A DNA stretch of 64,000 bases, taken from Siphonodentalium dalli (Eukaryota > Mollusca > Scaphopoda > Gadilida > Siphonodentaliidae). Below, one piece after another: positions 1 to 11,037 of this stretch (positions within the stretch are counted from its first letter, which is position 1; each line of letters starts with the position of its first letter). The position numbers and the translations under genes are program-made. The notes beneath the pieces were generated by a model that did not search any database, was not told the origin of the DNA, and saw only the letters and a program-made list of their open reading frames with translations. The stretch is from assembly GCA_032622095.1 (NCBI GenBank), contig CP136063.1, positions 282,527,426 to 282,591,425 on the forward strand, written 5' to 3'.

Positions 1-645
1 TTTATTTAATATAAAAGTCCCAATCATCACTAGCCTGGGTGACACTAATAAATCTCATGAAATGTGCTTTTTCGACACGTATAAAGCAGCAAGATATTCG
101 TGTGCTTTTGTCACTAAAAATGTGAACCAAAACAACGGATGGTATAGTGTGATAACATCTTGTCGTGGTTGTAGAATCTTGTATTTTAACAGATGGATAT
201 ATTTTGAATATATGGATGTGCATTATATTGCAATATTGACCTCTTATTCGACCGAAATCGGCAGTTTAAACGTGCTCATAAATGCTACTTTTCCTCTCCG
301 AAAACATGCTACGTTTTTAAGACTTTTCCGAAAAAATATGCTACATTTCCTAATCGATACGCCATTCGTATTATCTTATTTGGTGATTTTCCGGTGTATT
401 CTGGGCTATGATGCTGCCTCATTTCAGCTAAAATGAAAGCAGTGATTATTTCTCATTTCAAAATTTCAATTTGGTTATAAAAATATAGCAGTACAGCTTT
501 GATATCACGTGAGACGGGACATCCCCGAACGATTATGCTGCTGCGGCCACGTTCACCGAACTGATACCCGACCAAATGTAACTTTTGTATATGGCATTGC
601 AGTGGGCATAATTGTATTTCTTCTCCGGATTAATATTGTTATACA
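1..645. other. No gene recognised
   Basis: Short overlapping reading frames only, none with recognisable domains, codon regularity or splice signals. I see no RNA gene. Confidence 0.5.
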
Positions 646-1117
646 CAGGGACGTTGCGAATATGTCGGGAATGGGGGTGTCAACTTCGGAAATTCCAATT
701 GCACCCCCTTGGGAATAAATGCTAAATATTCCGATCAACTATACCAAATTTCCAAATATGGGAAATTGTACCCCAACCCGCTTGGGATCAAATGTTCCAA
801 ATCTAGTATCGATCAGTTCCTAGTATCAGAATTTACGAAATTCCATTTGCACCCCCCCCCTCCATTTGCACACCCCCCCCCCCCCCCAATAGAGTATCTA
901 AAATGTCCAAATATTGGAATTTTCCCAACTAAATATTCCCAAATTTCCAAAACTTTTCAACTAGTCAGCCACCTAGGAGTCTGAATTACCAACTGAAACA
1001 TAAAAATTGAACAAAATTACAGGTAGAAGCTTTGAAATTTCAAAAAGTTGAAGGTTTTGGCAATTTGGGGGGGGGGGGGGTGGATGGTCACACCCATCCC
1101 CTGTCGAAACGTCCCTG
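646..1117. mobile_element. hAT-like MITE with homopolymer tracts
   Basis: The segment begins CAGGGACGTTGCGA and ends with the near-exact inverted copy TCGAAACGTCCCTG. CAGGG...CCCTG termini are typical of hAT transposons. The 8 bp outside each end (GTTATACA and GTTGTATT) match at only 5 of 8 positions, so the target duplication is decayed or misplaced. Inside are a C15 tract (873-887), a C9 tract (852-860) and a G14 tract (1067-1080). There is no transposase ORF, so this would be non-autonomous. Confidence 0.5.
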
Positions 1118-1176
1118 GTTGTATTTATATGTAGGATATCGACTTAAAATTACATTATATAATATTTTTTTTTAGA

Positions 1177-2054
1177 ATGTACGCTGGGATCGAAGGGTCC
1201 ATGATATCTTTGGAGGAGTCTGCGTTCTTGTTGGATTTGTCGTGCCATCTGATTGATCAGACCGCTGATACCTCAATCGACGTTCCGGATTCATTGTGTG
1301 ATGAACCACAGACCTCCTCAATCAACGTTCCGGATTCATTGTGTGAACCCATAGCGACAAGCACGCCACAAAAACCACAGGTTACGTCACAACAACCTCA
1401 GGTTGAAGACCATGATAATGCCATTAATGTCGAGAATCGGAAGAAATATGAATGTGGCATATGCCAATACTCCACGAATATCCGCGGAAACTATCGTCGA
1501 CATATATCCACACATGAGGTGAACAAAAAGTACGAATGCGATCAATGTTCGAAAGCTTTTCACGACAAATATGAATTAAAGAGACACAGGTCTCAGCACA
1601 CATCAGGAAATAGTGAGTTACTGTGTCATCTCTGCTCTCAGAAATATACAACCCATAGTGGCCTGATGAGTCACATGTGAGTACGACATGCCTCATCGTC
1701 GAGGTATAAATGCGGAACCTGTAACAAGGAATCTTACACAAAGAAGGATCTCGCTACCCATATGACATTGCACAGCGGAATCCGTCCGTCTCATAGATGT
1801 ACTACATGTAGCAGTACCTTCTTGCATGAGAAAAGTTTAAAGTCTCACATCACCAACTGCAATGGCCCTAAACGCGTTTGTAATATATGTAGTGGGACTG
1901 TGGGAGCTTCAGCTCACAACAGGTGCTCAAGGATCACATTCAAGGGATGCACCAAAGCAAGATCTATGAATGTTCTTGTGGAAAGAGGTACAAGTGGCGC
2001 CCTTCATATTGCCGACATAGGAGAGAAACCGGCCACAAATGTGTTCAGGGATAG
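1177..2054 (+). pseudogene. C2H2 zinc-finger protein, broken by a stop and a frameshift
   Basis: A run of C2H2 fingers, probably a nuclear DNA-binding protein, follows an acidic Ser/Thr-rich N-terminus containing a duplicated INVPDSLC/IDVPDSLC motif. Fingers begin YECGICQYSTN, YECDQCSKAF, LCHLCSQKY, YKCGTCNKES and HRCTTCSSTF. A TGA at 1678-1680 falls inside the H-x4-H of finger 3, where CGA (Arg) would fit, so a CpG-type C-to-T change is likely. The same frame then continues through further fingers. After about 1900 finger coding moves to another frame (LKDHIQGMH, then YECSCGKRY) and ends at TAG 2052-2054. A polypyrimidine tract and AG at 1165-1175 just before the ATG look like a splice acceptor, so this may be an internal exon. 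GTGAGT at 1677-1682 also resembles a splice donor, which could bypass the stop, but the fingers simply resume in frame. A decayed copy fits best. Confidence 0.75.
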
Positions 2055-2371
2055 GTCTGACTATATGTTCAGAAAGTGTTTATAATATAGAAATTTTTTT
2101 GTACACGCCCATGCAAATGATGCAGTGAAAAATGAAAGTTTCACCAGGACACACACAGGAAGACAACCGATGTGATACCTTATGTGTTTAAATTTTTTTT
2201 AGTTATTATTGTTTCAATGATATTAATTGTGATGCATACATGCTTTAATATTTTGGCTGATCAGTGTTCTAATCATATGAGGCCCGATTGAAACGATATG
2301 TACAATATATGGTCCAAACCACTTAGTACATATTTCAGAAATGGATGTTCGTTTCCTGCATTTCCATGTTG

Positions 2372-2451
2372 TAAGGCTGCATGTTGGTATGACAAAGTGT
2401 GTGGGGCACCGAAACGCCCCAAACATGACTTTGGCATACCAACATGCATCC
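2372..2451. repeat. Hairpin at the left edge of the assembly gap
   Basis: GGCTGCATGTTGGTATGACA is followed about 35 bp later by TTGGCATACCAACATGCATC, its near-perfect inverse. Inner bases (TGTGGGGC and GCCCCAAACA) pair too. The arm stops one base before the run of Ns, so the gap may conceal more of an inverted repeat. Confidence 0.7.
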
Positions 2452-2551
2452 NNNNNNNNNNNNNNNNNNNNNNNNNNNNNNNNNNNNNNNNNNNNNNNNN
2501 NNNNNNNNNNNNNNNNNNNNNNNNNNNNNNNNNNNNNNNNNNNNNNNNNNN
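2452..2551. other. Assembly gap (exactly 100 N)
   Basis: One hundred consecutive Ns, the usual placeholder for a scaffold join of unknown length. The true distance and content here are unknown. Confidence 0.99.
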
Positions 2552-2638
2552 CTAACCTGCTGCAGCAAGATAACTAACTTGCTGCAGCAAGATTGTAACC
2601 TGCTTGCTTCAAGATAGTTAACTTGCTGCAGCAAGCTA
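2552..2638. repeat. Tandem repeat right of the gap
   Basis: Four imperfect copies of a roughly 21-bp unit, TAACTTGCTGCAGCAAGAT, each holding the palindrome CTTGCTGCAGCAAG. The array touches the Ns and may be the reason the assembly broke here. Confidence 0.8.
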
Positions 2639-2689
2639 GATACCAATATAATTCATCTGGCGCCTCTACGCTTCCGTACGTCACAAACC

Positions 2690-2959
2690 ATGGTTAGCAG
2701 CAGTGTGTTAGGGCTAAAGTTTCTAAAATGTTCTCTCATGGACGTGGTAAACAAATTTACCGTAGTTTCACATGCTAAGAAGTTTTTACACGTGTTTCAA
2801 GAACACCAAACAGGTTTTGCGGACAACATTGTCGTTAAATGTAGTTTGGACATGGATTCAAAGGAAACGTTTAACGTTGAAAAGGAGTGTTTTGTTGGCG
2901 ATATTTTAAACACTTTTAAAGTGAAAATGGTAGCATATGTTGGTATAGGATATTTTTGA
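2690..2959 (+). CDS. Hypothetical 89-residue ORF
   Basis: ATG-initiated ORF of 89 codons, moderately hydrophobic at both ends, with no recognised domain. A possible polyadenylation signal (AATAAA near 3013) lies about 55 bp downstream, which would fit a terminal exon. I see no convincing promoter or acceptor, and the gap lies just upstream. It could equally be chance. Confidence 0.2.
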   Translation: MVSSSVLGLKFLKCSLMDVVNKFTVVSHAKKFLHVFQEHQTGFADNIVVKCSLDMDSKETFNVEKECFVGDILNTFKVKMVAYVGIGYF

Positions 2960-3342
2960 TTGAATTGGTATTGAATATTTACTTTTTATTGTACTTTGTG
3001 ATTTTAAATACAAATAAATACTATGCTATTCTATTTTATGCCTTGTGAAGTTGTGTCTTGCTGATCTCCTTCCAATATCATAATATGATGCTCCCAGCAT
3101 TCAAATCACACCTGACATGTATATATACATGGGAAAGTGAGAACTTTTGGGAGATTTCAAAAAAAAAAAAAAAAAAATTCCCACCCGCCCGCACCTATAT
3201 TTTTCAGCTCTGTTAGGGGGAAACAAAGGTATTTTGTTTTTAGGCCTTATGAGTTATGTCACAACACTTTTATTTATTAATATATTATTAGAAATACTGA
3301 CCACACTCCTCGGTGTCTACTCAATTATTCAATGGTCAATTA

Positions 3343-5912
3343 TAGTCCAGGCACATAAGGTTTCACTAGTGTAAAAAATCGGGGAAAACTGATTTTTTCA
3401 GGGATCAATAAGAACATGTTTATGAACAACGTGGCAAAAGTCCCCTAAAATCCGAGTTGAGCTTTTTGAGATATCTTGATTTTTCGGAATGGTTCAAATT
3501 CTGAAGCATCTCCATCAGGCCATATGGGAATGCAGTCATGTGTAGATCAATTAATTCCAAATTCATAATACATTGACATACATACAAACAATTCTTAGCC
3601 GTGAACCATATAAGTTGAATTGAAGTCCCAAAATGGCCGCCAAAATGGCCAAAATAGAATGAAATTTACATTTTATGCATAATTGAATAGCTAGTCCCAT
3701 AAGAGTGACAACACGCTCGAAATATGTGAGGAAGAATGATTGCAGAGAATAAGAGAAACATTTTATCGGGTATGTGCGAATTATCTCTAATATATATCGC
3801 GAGAGATATAGCGAAAAGCAAGGTCTCATAAAATGGTTAAATCTGGACTTTTTGACCGCAAAGAAACGGGAGAATAAGGCAAATTTTTCTGCACTATTTA
3901 TCTTGAATCGTGTGATATATATGTACACTACACTGTAAAATGAAATTTAATAGCGAAGAATTGATTCTGTGACCTTTCATAGAAGCCGAAATATATGTGC
4001 TCATAGCAGTATCACTAATGTGACCGGTCATCGTTTCTTTTGATATATACACCATCAAACCTTTCGAAATACACTGCTATAGAGCAGTATGAGAGATATT
4101 CATAGAGTAATGGGTGAATTGTGTAGATTATATTCTCCGTGTCTTAAAATATTAGTAATTTTTGCCTAAGAATAAGTAATAAAACACGAATATTTCGCTG
4201 TTATCACAAGAATGCATGGTGGTATACTATGAAAGCAATTTATCAAAACACAAAGGAGTACCATATACTTTCTTTAAAAAAATCTAAACTTGACCAAAAT
4301 TGCCCACATACTCTGTGACAGAGACTGTCTTTACACCTGGAAATAATATTTGGTTATATTCACCAAGGTCACATATACGCGAAGGGTACTATGTTTTCTG
4401 CCACCGCATTACCGTGTGTATCACTTCTCCCTAATGTTACACATATCTGCTGAACTAACAACCATAACTAGCAACATTGAGTCAATGTTCAACGCTGAAA
4501 TAACAGCTTTAAACGATGATCACCTGATATTTTGCACAAGTTCATGGGTGGTTTTGGCAAGATATTTTCAAACAACAAAATACGGAAAACTAATATTGTA
4601 CATTGCGTAATAGTATATTCCAGTTGCATGTTGCCGACTGAAGTCAGTTGAACAAATTGATTACTAAGAGACCGGTTTGGAAGCAGCACGAAAATTAGTC
4701 GTATATCAAATGTACGATGTGCTGTCTATTTGATCAGGTGTGATGCAGTGCTAATCTTTTTAAGAGGTGGCGGTTTCTTTGCAATATAATAAGAATTGCA
4801 ACATACGTGTGTGGTTTATTATCATGTACAGTGATGAACAATCCGGAAATGTAACTACTATTTATACCGCAAGGATATGCACTTAAGTTTCTGCGTTCCA
4901 TTCAATAATTTATCATCACGCCGAACGAAACTACCATACACTGTGTGGCGAAACATTACTTCGTATGTTGCATGCCCGAAATTATTATTTTTGGCCCCGA
5001 CTGTCAACAGAAAACCCGAAATTTTAAAGACGTAATTCATTGGGTTTGACCTGCGTTGCAATGGCCGATAAATCCTCCACATGGGCCTGTTTTAATGAAC
5101 TGTGTACCTTTAAAGATATTTAACAACAGACTTGTATATTGTTAATACGTATTTTACCTACTAGGTGGTTATATAATAAGTTGCCATCATTTCGGCTTAG
5201 CTTGGTGGTTGCGGCCATTTTGACAGCCATTTCATGACCGCGTTTGTAGTATTCTGATCGTGTCACTATATTCGCTCTCGTACTCATATTTCACATATAC
5301 TGGTATAACTTAGTAATGCATATGACTAGCTTAGACAAAATAGAATATCAAAATACGACCAGATCGTTGACAACCAGTTTCGGGGGTAGGGTTATGTTTT
5401 TACAAGTTTTGACAACTTATGATGTGCGTACTCGCTAGTTCTGCCTATTATAGCGACGGGGTGGTGTCTGTGCAGTTTTTAAAATAGATAGCTTGCGCCT
5501 ATGTTTTGAGAAGCCTGAGAAATCCGACATCGAATACATCAGTTTGTCTTAAAAATCGTCAGTATTTTGGCTCAGTGTTTTATTTCATATCTATATATGC
5601 GAAATTCATTCGATATTTCCCTTTGAATGGGTGTCGTTGGTTCGAGAATTGTATATCGAACAATATTGAGTGCTTTTTGTATACGTTTCGGCTGAAAAAT
5701 TGTTACAACATCCAATTTTTTCCATCATTGTGAAAAATATTGTTTTGTTTAATTATATGGAAAAAATGATGTAACTCAGAAAGCTCAAATCGGATTTTAG
5801 GGGACTTTTCGTGACGCGTCCGCGATGTTATGGCCAAAATAATAAAAAAAAATCAGCTTTCCCCGATTTATTTCCTTACTTTTCCACTTCCATGTCTAAT
5901 GTGCCTGGACTA
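3343..5912. mobile_element. PIF/Harbinger-like non-autonomous DNA transposon
   Basis: The left end TAGTCCAGGCACATAAGG is mirrored by the right end CATGTCTAATGTGCCTGGACTA. Both are followed inward by inverted copies of ATCGGGGAAAACTGATTTTTT and AAAAGTCCCCTAAAATCCGA, giving terminal inverted repeats of roughly 130-150 bp. The element is flanked by TTA at 3340-3342 and 5913-5915, matching the 3-bp TTA/TAA duplications of the PIF/Harbinger superfamily. Internal ORFs (a minus-strand ORF at 3563-3928 and a plus-strand one at 5506-5733) show no DDE transposase or Myb-like motifs, so it is probably a large deletion derivative. Confidence 0.75.
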
Positions 5913-5915
5913 TTA

Positions 5916-7536
5916 GTAGTAGTGAATTACTTTTACTTAACAGGAAAGATGTCAAATTATATATATTATTTATGTTTGTAACATGTTACGTTATTAAAGT
6001 ATCAGAACTTCATAAGAGTATTCCTTGTGTCTTTTGTAATATATATTATGGGGATCATTTCAATGTCAAGCTAATTCTAACTACAGCCCAGGGAAATTTC
6101 CAGAGCCGTTTCGATACCTGTTACAGGTATGGGCGCCCAAAATTGAGAAGCCCAAATGACCCCAAATTCCTAGTGGACAGTATTGAGTTAACATGCAATT
6201 TTAAGCCAATTCAACAATATGCGATGTAAATAAAAAATCTGCAGTTGCAATACAACCTTCACTTGCATGTTGAATTTTAAAATCAGAAATATTATAATAT
6301 ATGCGTCTGTATCCGTGTTGGTTCGGTATAGTCTATATAAGCCATATTTTTAAGTTATATTGGGATACCGGCACATATTCTCTGCTGTTAACAGGTGTCC
6401 CCAAATTACCTCTGGATTCTTCCCTGCTACAGCCTACAATGATATCCCACAAATGAAACCACTATTGATCCAGTAATATACACAGAATATCATTTAGATT
6501 TATCAATTTGAGACAAATATCCAAGTCAATATGGTTGGAATTAAGTTTGATATTAGTAAAACAGAACTTTCCAATATTATTAACTATGTAACTGCTGGTG
6601 TGAATTATTGACTGGATTGTGCAATAATTAGCACAAGTAGCCTAGTTAATATGTGTAGTTTTATTTTAAAGACAACTTTATTCCTTTACCACAAAGAGAC
6701 CACAATTGGTAGGCTTCATTTTGAATAAATTAAATTCTGCCTATATGGGATTCACCCTTGCTGGGGGGGGGGGGGGTGAACAAAAACACACAGTAAATCA
6801 CAATTGTTTTATTGGCCCAATACTAGTAACGGTTCTAACATACCACTAAACAATAAATTTCATCTAAAATTGGAAAACAAACAGTTAAAAGCCATATTTT
6901 CTTTGAATCAACTTTTCCCATTTGGATCTAAAAAAATATACATTGAAATAGTCAATCTCCTATAATCCGCAAATATGGTCCGATAATACATTCAGGCAAA
7001 TCACTGATGTGATTTCTACATACAAATGAATGAAAATCAACTATGTGATAGTATCCATTTATATAGAGCATGTATGTTGAGATTAAGCCATGGTTAATGA
7101 ATTTTATGTTTAGTGGCAATTGGCCACATTTCCTTTTTTGGCAATAACAAAATAATATAATTGATTAACGTTGGCACAACGCTGTAGGTGGTGGAGCACA
7201 TTTTACCAATGTTGGGGGAGGGTGGCTCAGGGTGCCAATCTTGTATGCTAATATAGAACCAAACTTATGCAGATCGGATAGAAATTACCACACTATATAT
7301 TAGCTCTTCTGGTATCCCAGCCAATCCAGTAATTTCTAATTTCACGCCTAAGGTTGGCTCCATATATTTCAGAGGTGGCAGCCACAATCCCAAACAACCT
7401 GAAGGGGGCTATAGGAATTTTAATTTCTCAAATAAGTCAAATTCGATCATAAATTGTATGAGCAGAGCCTGGTTGATATGCTACTGTGTGGCGAGTCACA
7501 CTCGTCTTCGGGCTACAGATGCGATATATGGTGTTA
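5916..7536. other. No gene recognised
   Basis: AT-rich sequence with scattered short ORFs and a G-tract near 6763-6776. I see no domain, splice pair or terminal repeat that I can support. Confidence 0.5.
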
Positions 7537-7540
7537 TTAA

Positions 7541-7757
7541 CCCTTCCATGACTGGAGCTTTCCTTTTACAAAAAAAATGTGCTAATGGATTATTTTATAT
7601 ATGCGAGTCTCAGAATATATTGGGCTAACAATATTTACATTGTAACCCAGTGCATTGTCTTATATATGCAAGGCTGCCTATGTGTGACTTGATTATATAA
7701 GAGAATTCACTGGGAGAATCTTTATGCTGCACTAACGCTGCTCCCATCATGAAAGGG
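7541..7757. mobile_element. piggyBac-like MITE, degenerate member of the palindrome family
   Basis: Flanked by TTAA on both sides (7537-7540 and 7758-7761), with ends CCCTTCCATGA and TCATGAAAGGG. TTAA duplications with CCC...GGG termini are characteristic of piggyBac. The middle (7646-7714) is a worn version of the 69-bp palindrome found elsewhere in this window: CAGTGCATTGTCTTATATATG pairs with TATATAAGAGAATTCACTG. Confidence 0.75.
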
Positions 7758-7953
7758 TTAATAAAGGTTTGTTCTGTGAAGAGGTCAACTATTGCTCGAA
7801 CCTCCACTGTAGATAACTCACACCAGGTTCTATTCAAATACAATTTGTTGATTTATGATTACTTAATCAAAAGTGAATGACTCATGTTGCATATATGTAA
7901 TTTGCCTCAGATACCACAAAGGAGCACGGCGGGTTAGTGTGATTGACAGCTCA

Positions 7954-8262
7954 AAAGAGCATTGCGCAAATGCCCTAAGGGAAAACACAAAGGCGCATGT
8001 GCGTGGTTTACTCCTTTCATGCGCCGAAGTCGTGCGGAATTGGATTACATGTTGTCACAAACAGGCATGGGCGTGGTCTTCTAAGACGCGTGTTGGTAAT
8101 TATGATCACATCGTGCGTGAATCGGATTAGGACCAGACAAATGGGCAGTGCCTAACTAAACATTTGCGCATGTGCCTAATAACACATTAACGCATGCCAT
8201 AAAAAACATTATTCAATGCGCAAATGTCGGTGCTGTAATAAGATTATGCTACATTCGCGCAT
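7954..8262. promoter_or_regulatory. Left-end cluster of NRF1-like GCGCATG motifs
   Basis: At least six motifs: GCGCAAATGCC, GCGCATGTGCG, CATGCGCCG, GCGCATGTGCC, CAATGCGCAAATGTC and GCGCATGCC. The known NRF1 site is (T/C)GCGCATGCGC(A/G), so GCGCATGTGC differs at one base, as CpG decay would produce. Their clustering near an element end resembles subterminal transposase-binding repeats. Binding by the locally encoded NRF1-like protein is inference. Confidence 0.5.
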
Positions 8263-8629
8263 GCCATATATTGAGTAATTAACGAACTACAACATTTTTG
8301 TCCCATCACCATTTATTCGGGCTTTGGACCGACAAGTTAAACTTGGCTGGGTTAGACATATGTTTGTCATTAATTTTTTTTTTTTTAAACTTGATACTAT
8401 TTTTTTTCAAGTTGTCATCATATTTTTTTTGTTTTTTTGTTTTGTTTTTTTAGTATATACGAACATCAATGAAAACAATTACATACATCAAATGCACAAT
8501 CTTATTATAATAGCGCCGACAATTCAATTTTATACAAAGTATTATCAAAGAAAATGATTTCTGTATTTAATTTAATTGTTCTAGTTTTACGTATATGTAT
8601 GACTAAATGATATCACATTGAAACATTAT

Positions 8630-9791
8630 TCAATGCGCAAATGTCTGCTCCCGTTTGAGTACATCTCTCAGGGAATGGGATTCAATATCCTCGAGAACAG
8701 ATAGTTTGTCAACTTTATCCGGAAGACATGTACGACACGACAGTATTGCAACTGGGTTGTCTGTAGAGATAAGAAAGACACGACTTTCTAGCACAATGAA
8801 CCGCTTTCCGAGATCACCTAATCCCGAAATATCCAACAGAGTGAAACAACCTCTGGAAAGGATATGGTATTGCTTGGATGTTTTCAGACGATTGTAGTAG
8901 ATGTTTTCTTTTGGAATTTGGCATTGTTTCGTTGAGCTGAAAATAAAAATATATATAGTTTAATATAAATAATTTAATAAGTAATAAAGTACATTAAAGA
9001 TGGATTATCTCTTTAAATAACAAATTTTAAATAGCTGCGTGGGTATAAAATAATAGATATGAACTGAAGACCTATGTCCGGAAAAGCTTCTATCAATTAA
9101 TATTGATTTTATTTCGAATATTAAATCGGGCCCGTTTATGTTACTATTTTTAGAACCGACCATTCGGATGAGACGGTATTGCGATATAGAGCACTGTTGC
9201 TGTTCCTACGGCTACGCAACGAATGTCAAATGTCACAGATTGGTTGTTTGTATTGTTTTGTTCAACAGATATAAGCGATAATGAGTATAATTAACGTTTA
9301 TTTGTGACAAAATTGCACAATATAATTTCTGGTCTCTGTTAACAGTAACCACTATTGTTCGTTAGCTGAACAAACACACCTTTTTAGACCAGAAAATGTT
9401 CGAAATAAAATTAATATTAATCGATAGAATCATTTCCGGACAGGAGTGTTCGATTCAAATCTAATATTTTATACCCCGGTAACTATATAATACATGTTTA
9501 CAAAGAGATAATCCACCTTTAAAGGCACGGGCGGCGTTCGTTGCAGAAATATTTATATTTGTTCTATTGGTTAATCACACAAAAATGATATAAACGCTCT
9601 TTATTATTTCCATATCAGGAAAAAAGTAACAACTAACGCTCTTTATGTATATCTGGTTCAAGTTACAAATTTATCTGGAAAAGTGCATTCACAAATAACT
9701 ATTATAATAAATGTGGTGTATGTTAATCTTACCTTTCTGATACAATTGGACGTCGCTGACTTTTTTTCAGTGGTCTCAATGCACTTTTCAT
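8630..9791 (-). CDS. Two-exon gene for a 121-residue protein of unknown function
   Basis: I reconstructed this from splice signals. Exon 1 runs from ATG at 9791 down to 9733 and ends AG|GTAAGA. Exon 2 begins after TTTTATTTTCAG and runs from 8936 to the TGA at 8630. The two-base remainder of exon 1 joins the first base of exon 2 to give an open frame of 122 codons including the stop. The N-terminus is basic (MKSALRPLKKSQRRP). The body has a few cysteines (QCQIP, RGCF, SCRTC) and an acidic C-terminal stretch (DKLSVLEDIESHS). No family is recognised. The gene is divergent to the NRF1-like gene 470 bp away and lies inside the same inverted-repeat unit. Its intron contains an inverted-repeat MITE. 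The last codons overlap a GCGCAAATG motif that also occurs near 8217. The exon structure is inferred from sequence only. Confidence 0.5.
8999..9518. mobile_element. Intronic MITE with inverted ends and flanking TTAA
   Basis: TGGATTATCTCTTT (9001-9014) is inverted as AAAGAGATAATCCA (9502-9515). Inverted similarity extends inward through GGGTATAAAATA, GTCCGGAAA and TCAATTAATATTGATTTTAT, so the arms are over 100 bp. TTAA occurs just outside or at both ends. It has no coding capacity. It lies wholly inside the intron of the minus-strand gene at 8630-9791. Confidence 0.65.
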
Positions 9792-10260
9792 TGTGAACAA
9801 AATGAACTACAAAGAACTAACATACATTATTTACGAACATATATATAGGTAAAACAATTTGTGAGGAATAATATCCCGCTATTGCTATTTTTCACAGCAA
9901 TCGAATGGGTTGCGCAATATTTAATTACCTGTCATAAATAAAGCGATGTTCTACTCAAATTCATAATAGACTTTGTCGAATGGGCGCCAAACACATATAA
10001 AAGCATATAAAACCAGCATCCGAAGCCATATTAAGAAAGCTGAATAGAAGCCTCATTTATGCCTGGTGAAAGTTAAACACCACTTAACAACTCTCCTAAT
10101 ACTCTCACCTAACGCGTGGAATGTCATATACAGATTAAATAGTTGGCGTCGAGTTAAACCGGAATAATTGGCTGCTCCTAATCCATGTTGTGTATATATG
10201 GCGTTGTATCACGATAGGGGTTCATAACAAATCGCAATATTCACATACATCACACAAACA

Positions 10261-10692
10261 ATGACAAGTCTTCGTAAACGTGAAATCGAGCGCCTTTTGT
10301 CGAAAGCAAAAGATGTAACGGACAGACTCATGCAGGGTGGTTATCCAGCGGCGTTCGTTTGTCTCACAAAGGATGCAATGGTTACAACGCATGGCCATCC
10401 TTCAATAACGAGTGTTGTGTTGGATCATTCCAACAGAATAATTGCTGATGCAAGTTCCGGAGAAATAAGTGATGTCAAGAACACGTCAGCATTTGTGACG
10501 TTTGACGACGCAGAACATTTTGAGAGTCTGCCGGCACATACTTTGAGGGGAGTGGTGACTGGTCTGGTACGGTTCGAGAGCGGAGGTTACGGTCAACCAA
10601 ACTGGGGTGGCGACGATTCCAAGCCGGCCTGGTGGAGTGACGACATTCCGTATATGCGATATCGGAATGTGAATCACAATTGGAAAGATTAA
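10261..10692 (+). CDS. Small NRF1/erect-wing-like DNA-binding protein
   Basis: An intact single-exon ORF of 143 codons. The C-terminal third (about residues 92-137) has the layout of the NRF1/EWG DNA-binding domain: a leucine-rich lead-in (AHTLRGVVTGLVRF), a glycine-rich turn (GGYGQPNWGG) and the signature SKPAWWSDDIPYMRYRN, comparable to the KPxWWPEDIPWANVR motif of NRF1. Full NRF1 DNA-binding domains are considerably longer, so this is a truncated or divergent version. The upstream half (HGHPSITSVVLDHSNR) is unassigned. TATATA lies about 65 bp upstream of the ATG and AATAAA follows near 10869, so the unit looks expressible. NRF1 is a nuclear transcription factor that binds GCGCATGCGC, and such motifs flank this gene at both ends of the unit. 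The domain call is by eye. Confidence 0.6.
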   Translation: MTSLRKREIERLLSKAKDVTDRLMQGGYPAAFVCLTKDAMVTTHGHPSITSVVLDHSNRIIADASSGEISDVKNTSAFVTFDDAEHFESLPAHTLRGVVTGLVRFESGGYGQPNWGGDDSKPAWWSDDIPYMRYRNVNHNWKD

Positions 10693-10984
10693 CAACGGAC
10701 GACCACGAGGAACCTCACAGAGAAACGCCACAGAGACGAATTCCCAAACAAAGGAAACCGCGCGTAGTTTTCACGCCAAGTAACCAATGACTTTCAAGTG
10801 TAATAATGTAAATCAAAGTTCTGATTATTCTGTTAAAGTTTCTGATATAGCTCGATTTCGTCATTTTAATAAATAAAATTATATATTCATTTGCAAAAAC
10901 GTTTGTCTTGTCCTTTTTATATACGACATTATAACACAAAATAGCCATGTGCAATTTGTTGGTTTATGAGACATGTTGATTGTC

Positions 10985-11037
10985 ATGCGCAATTTCCACT
11001 CTGCGCATGTGTTGGTTTATGAGGCATGCGCATGTGT
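10985..11037. promoter_or_regulatory. Right-end cluster of NRF1-like GCGCATG motifs
   Basis: Three motifs in about 50 bp: CATGCGCAATT, CTGCGCATGTGTTGG and GGCATGCGCATGTG. The last two share TGCGCATGTG, one base from the NRF1 consensus core, and repeat in the context TTGGTTTATGAG(A/G)CATG. They mirror the cluster at 7954-8262. Confidence 0.5.

Noticed and set aside
7873-8130. 85-codon plus-strand ORF at the left end of the NRF1-like unit
   Set aside because: It overlaps the terminal repeat and motif cluster, has no domain, and the right end has no counterpart.
8655-8897. 80-codon plus-strand ORF
   Set aside because: It is antisense to exon 2 of the spliced minus-strand gene, which has better evidence.
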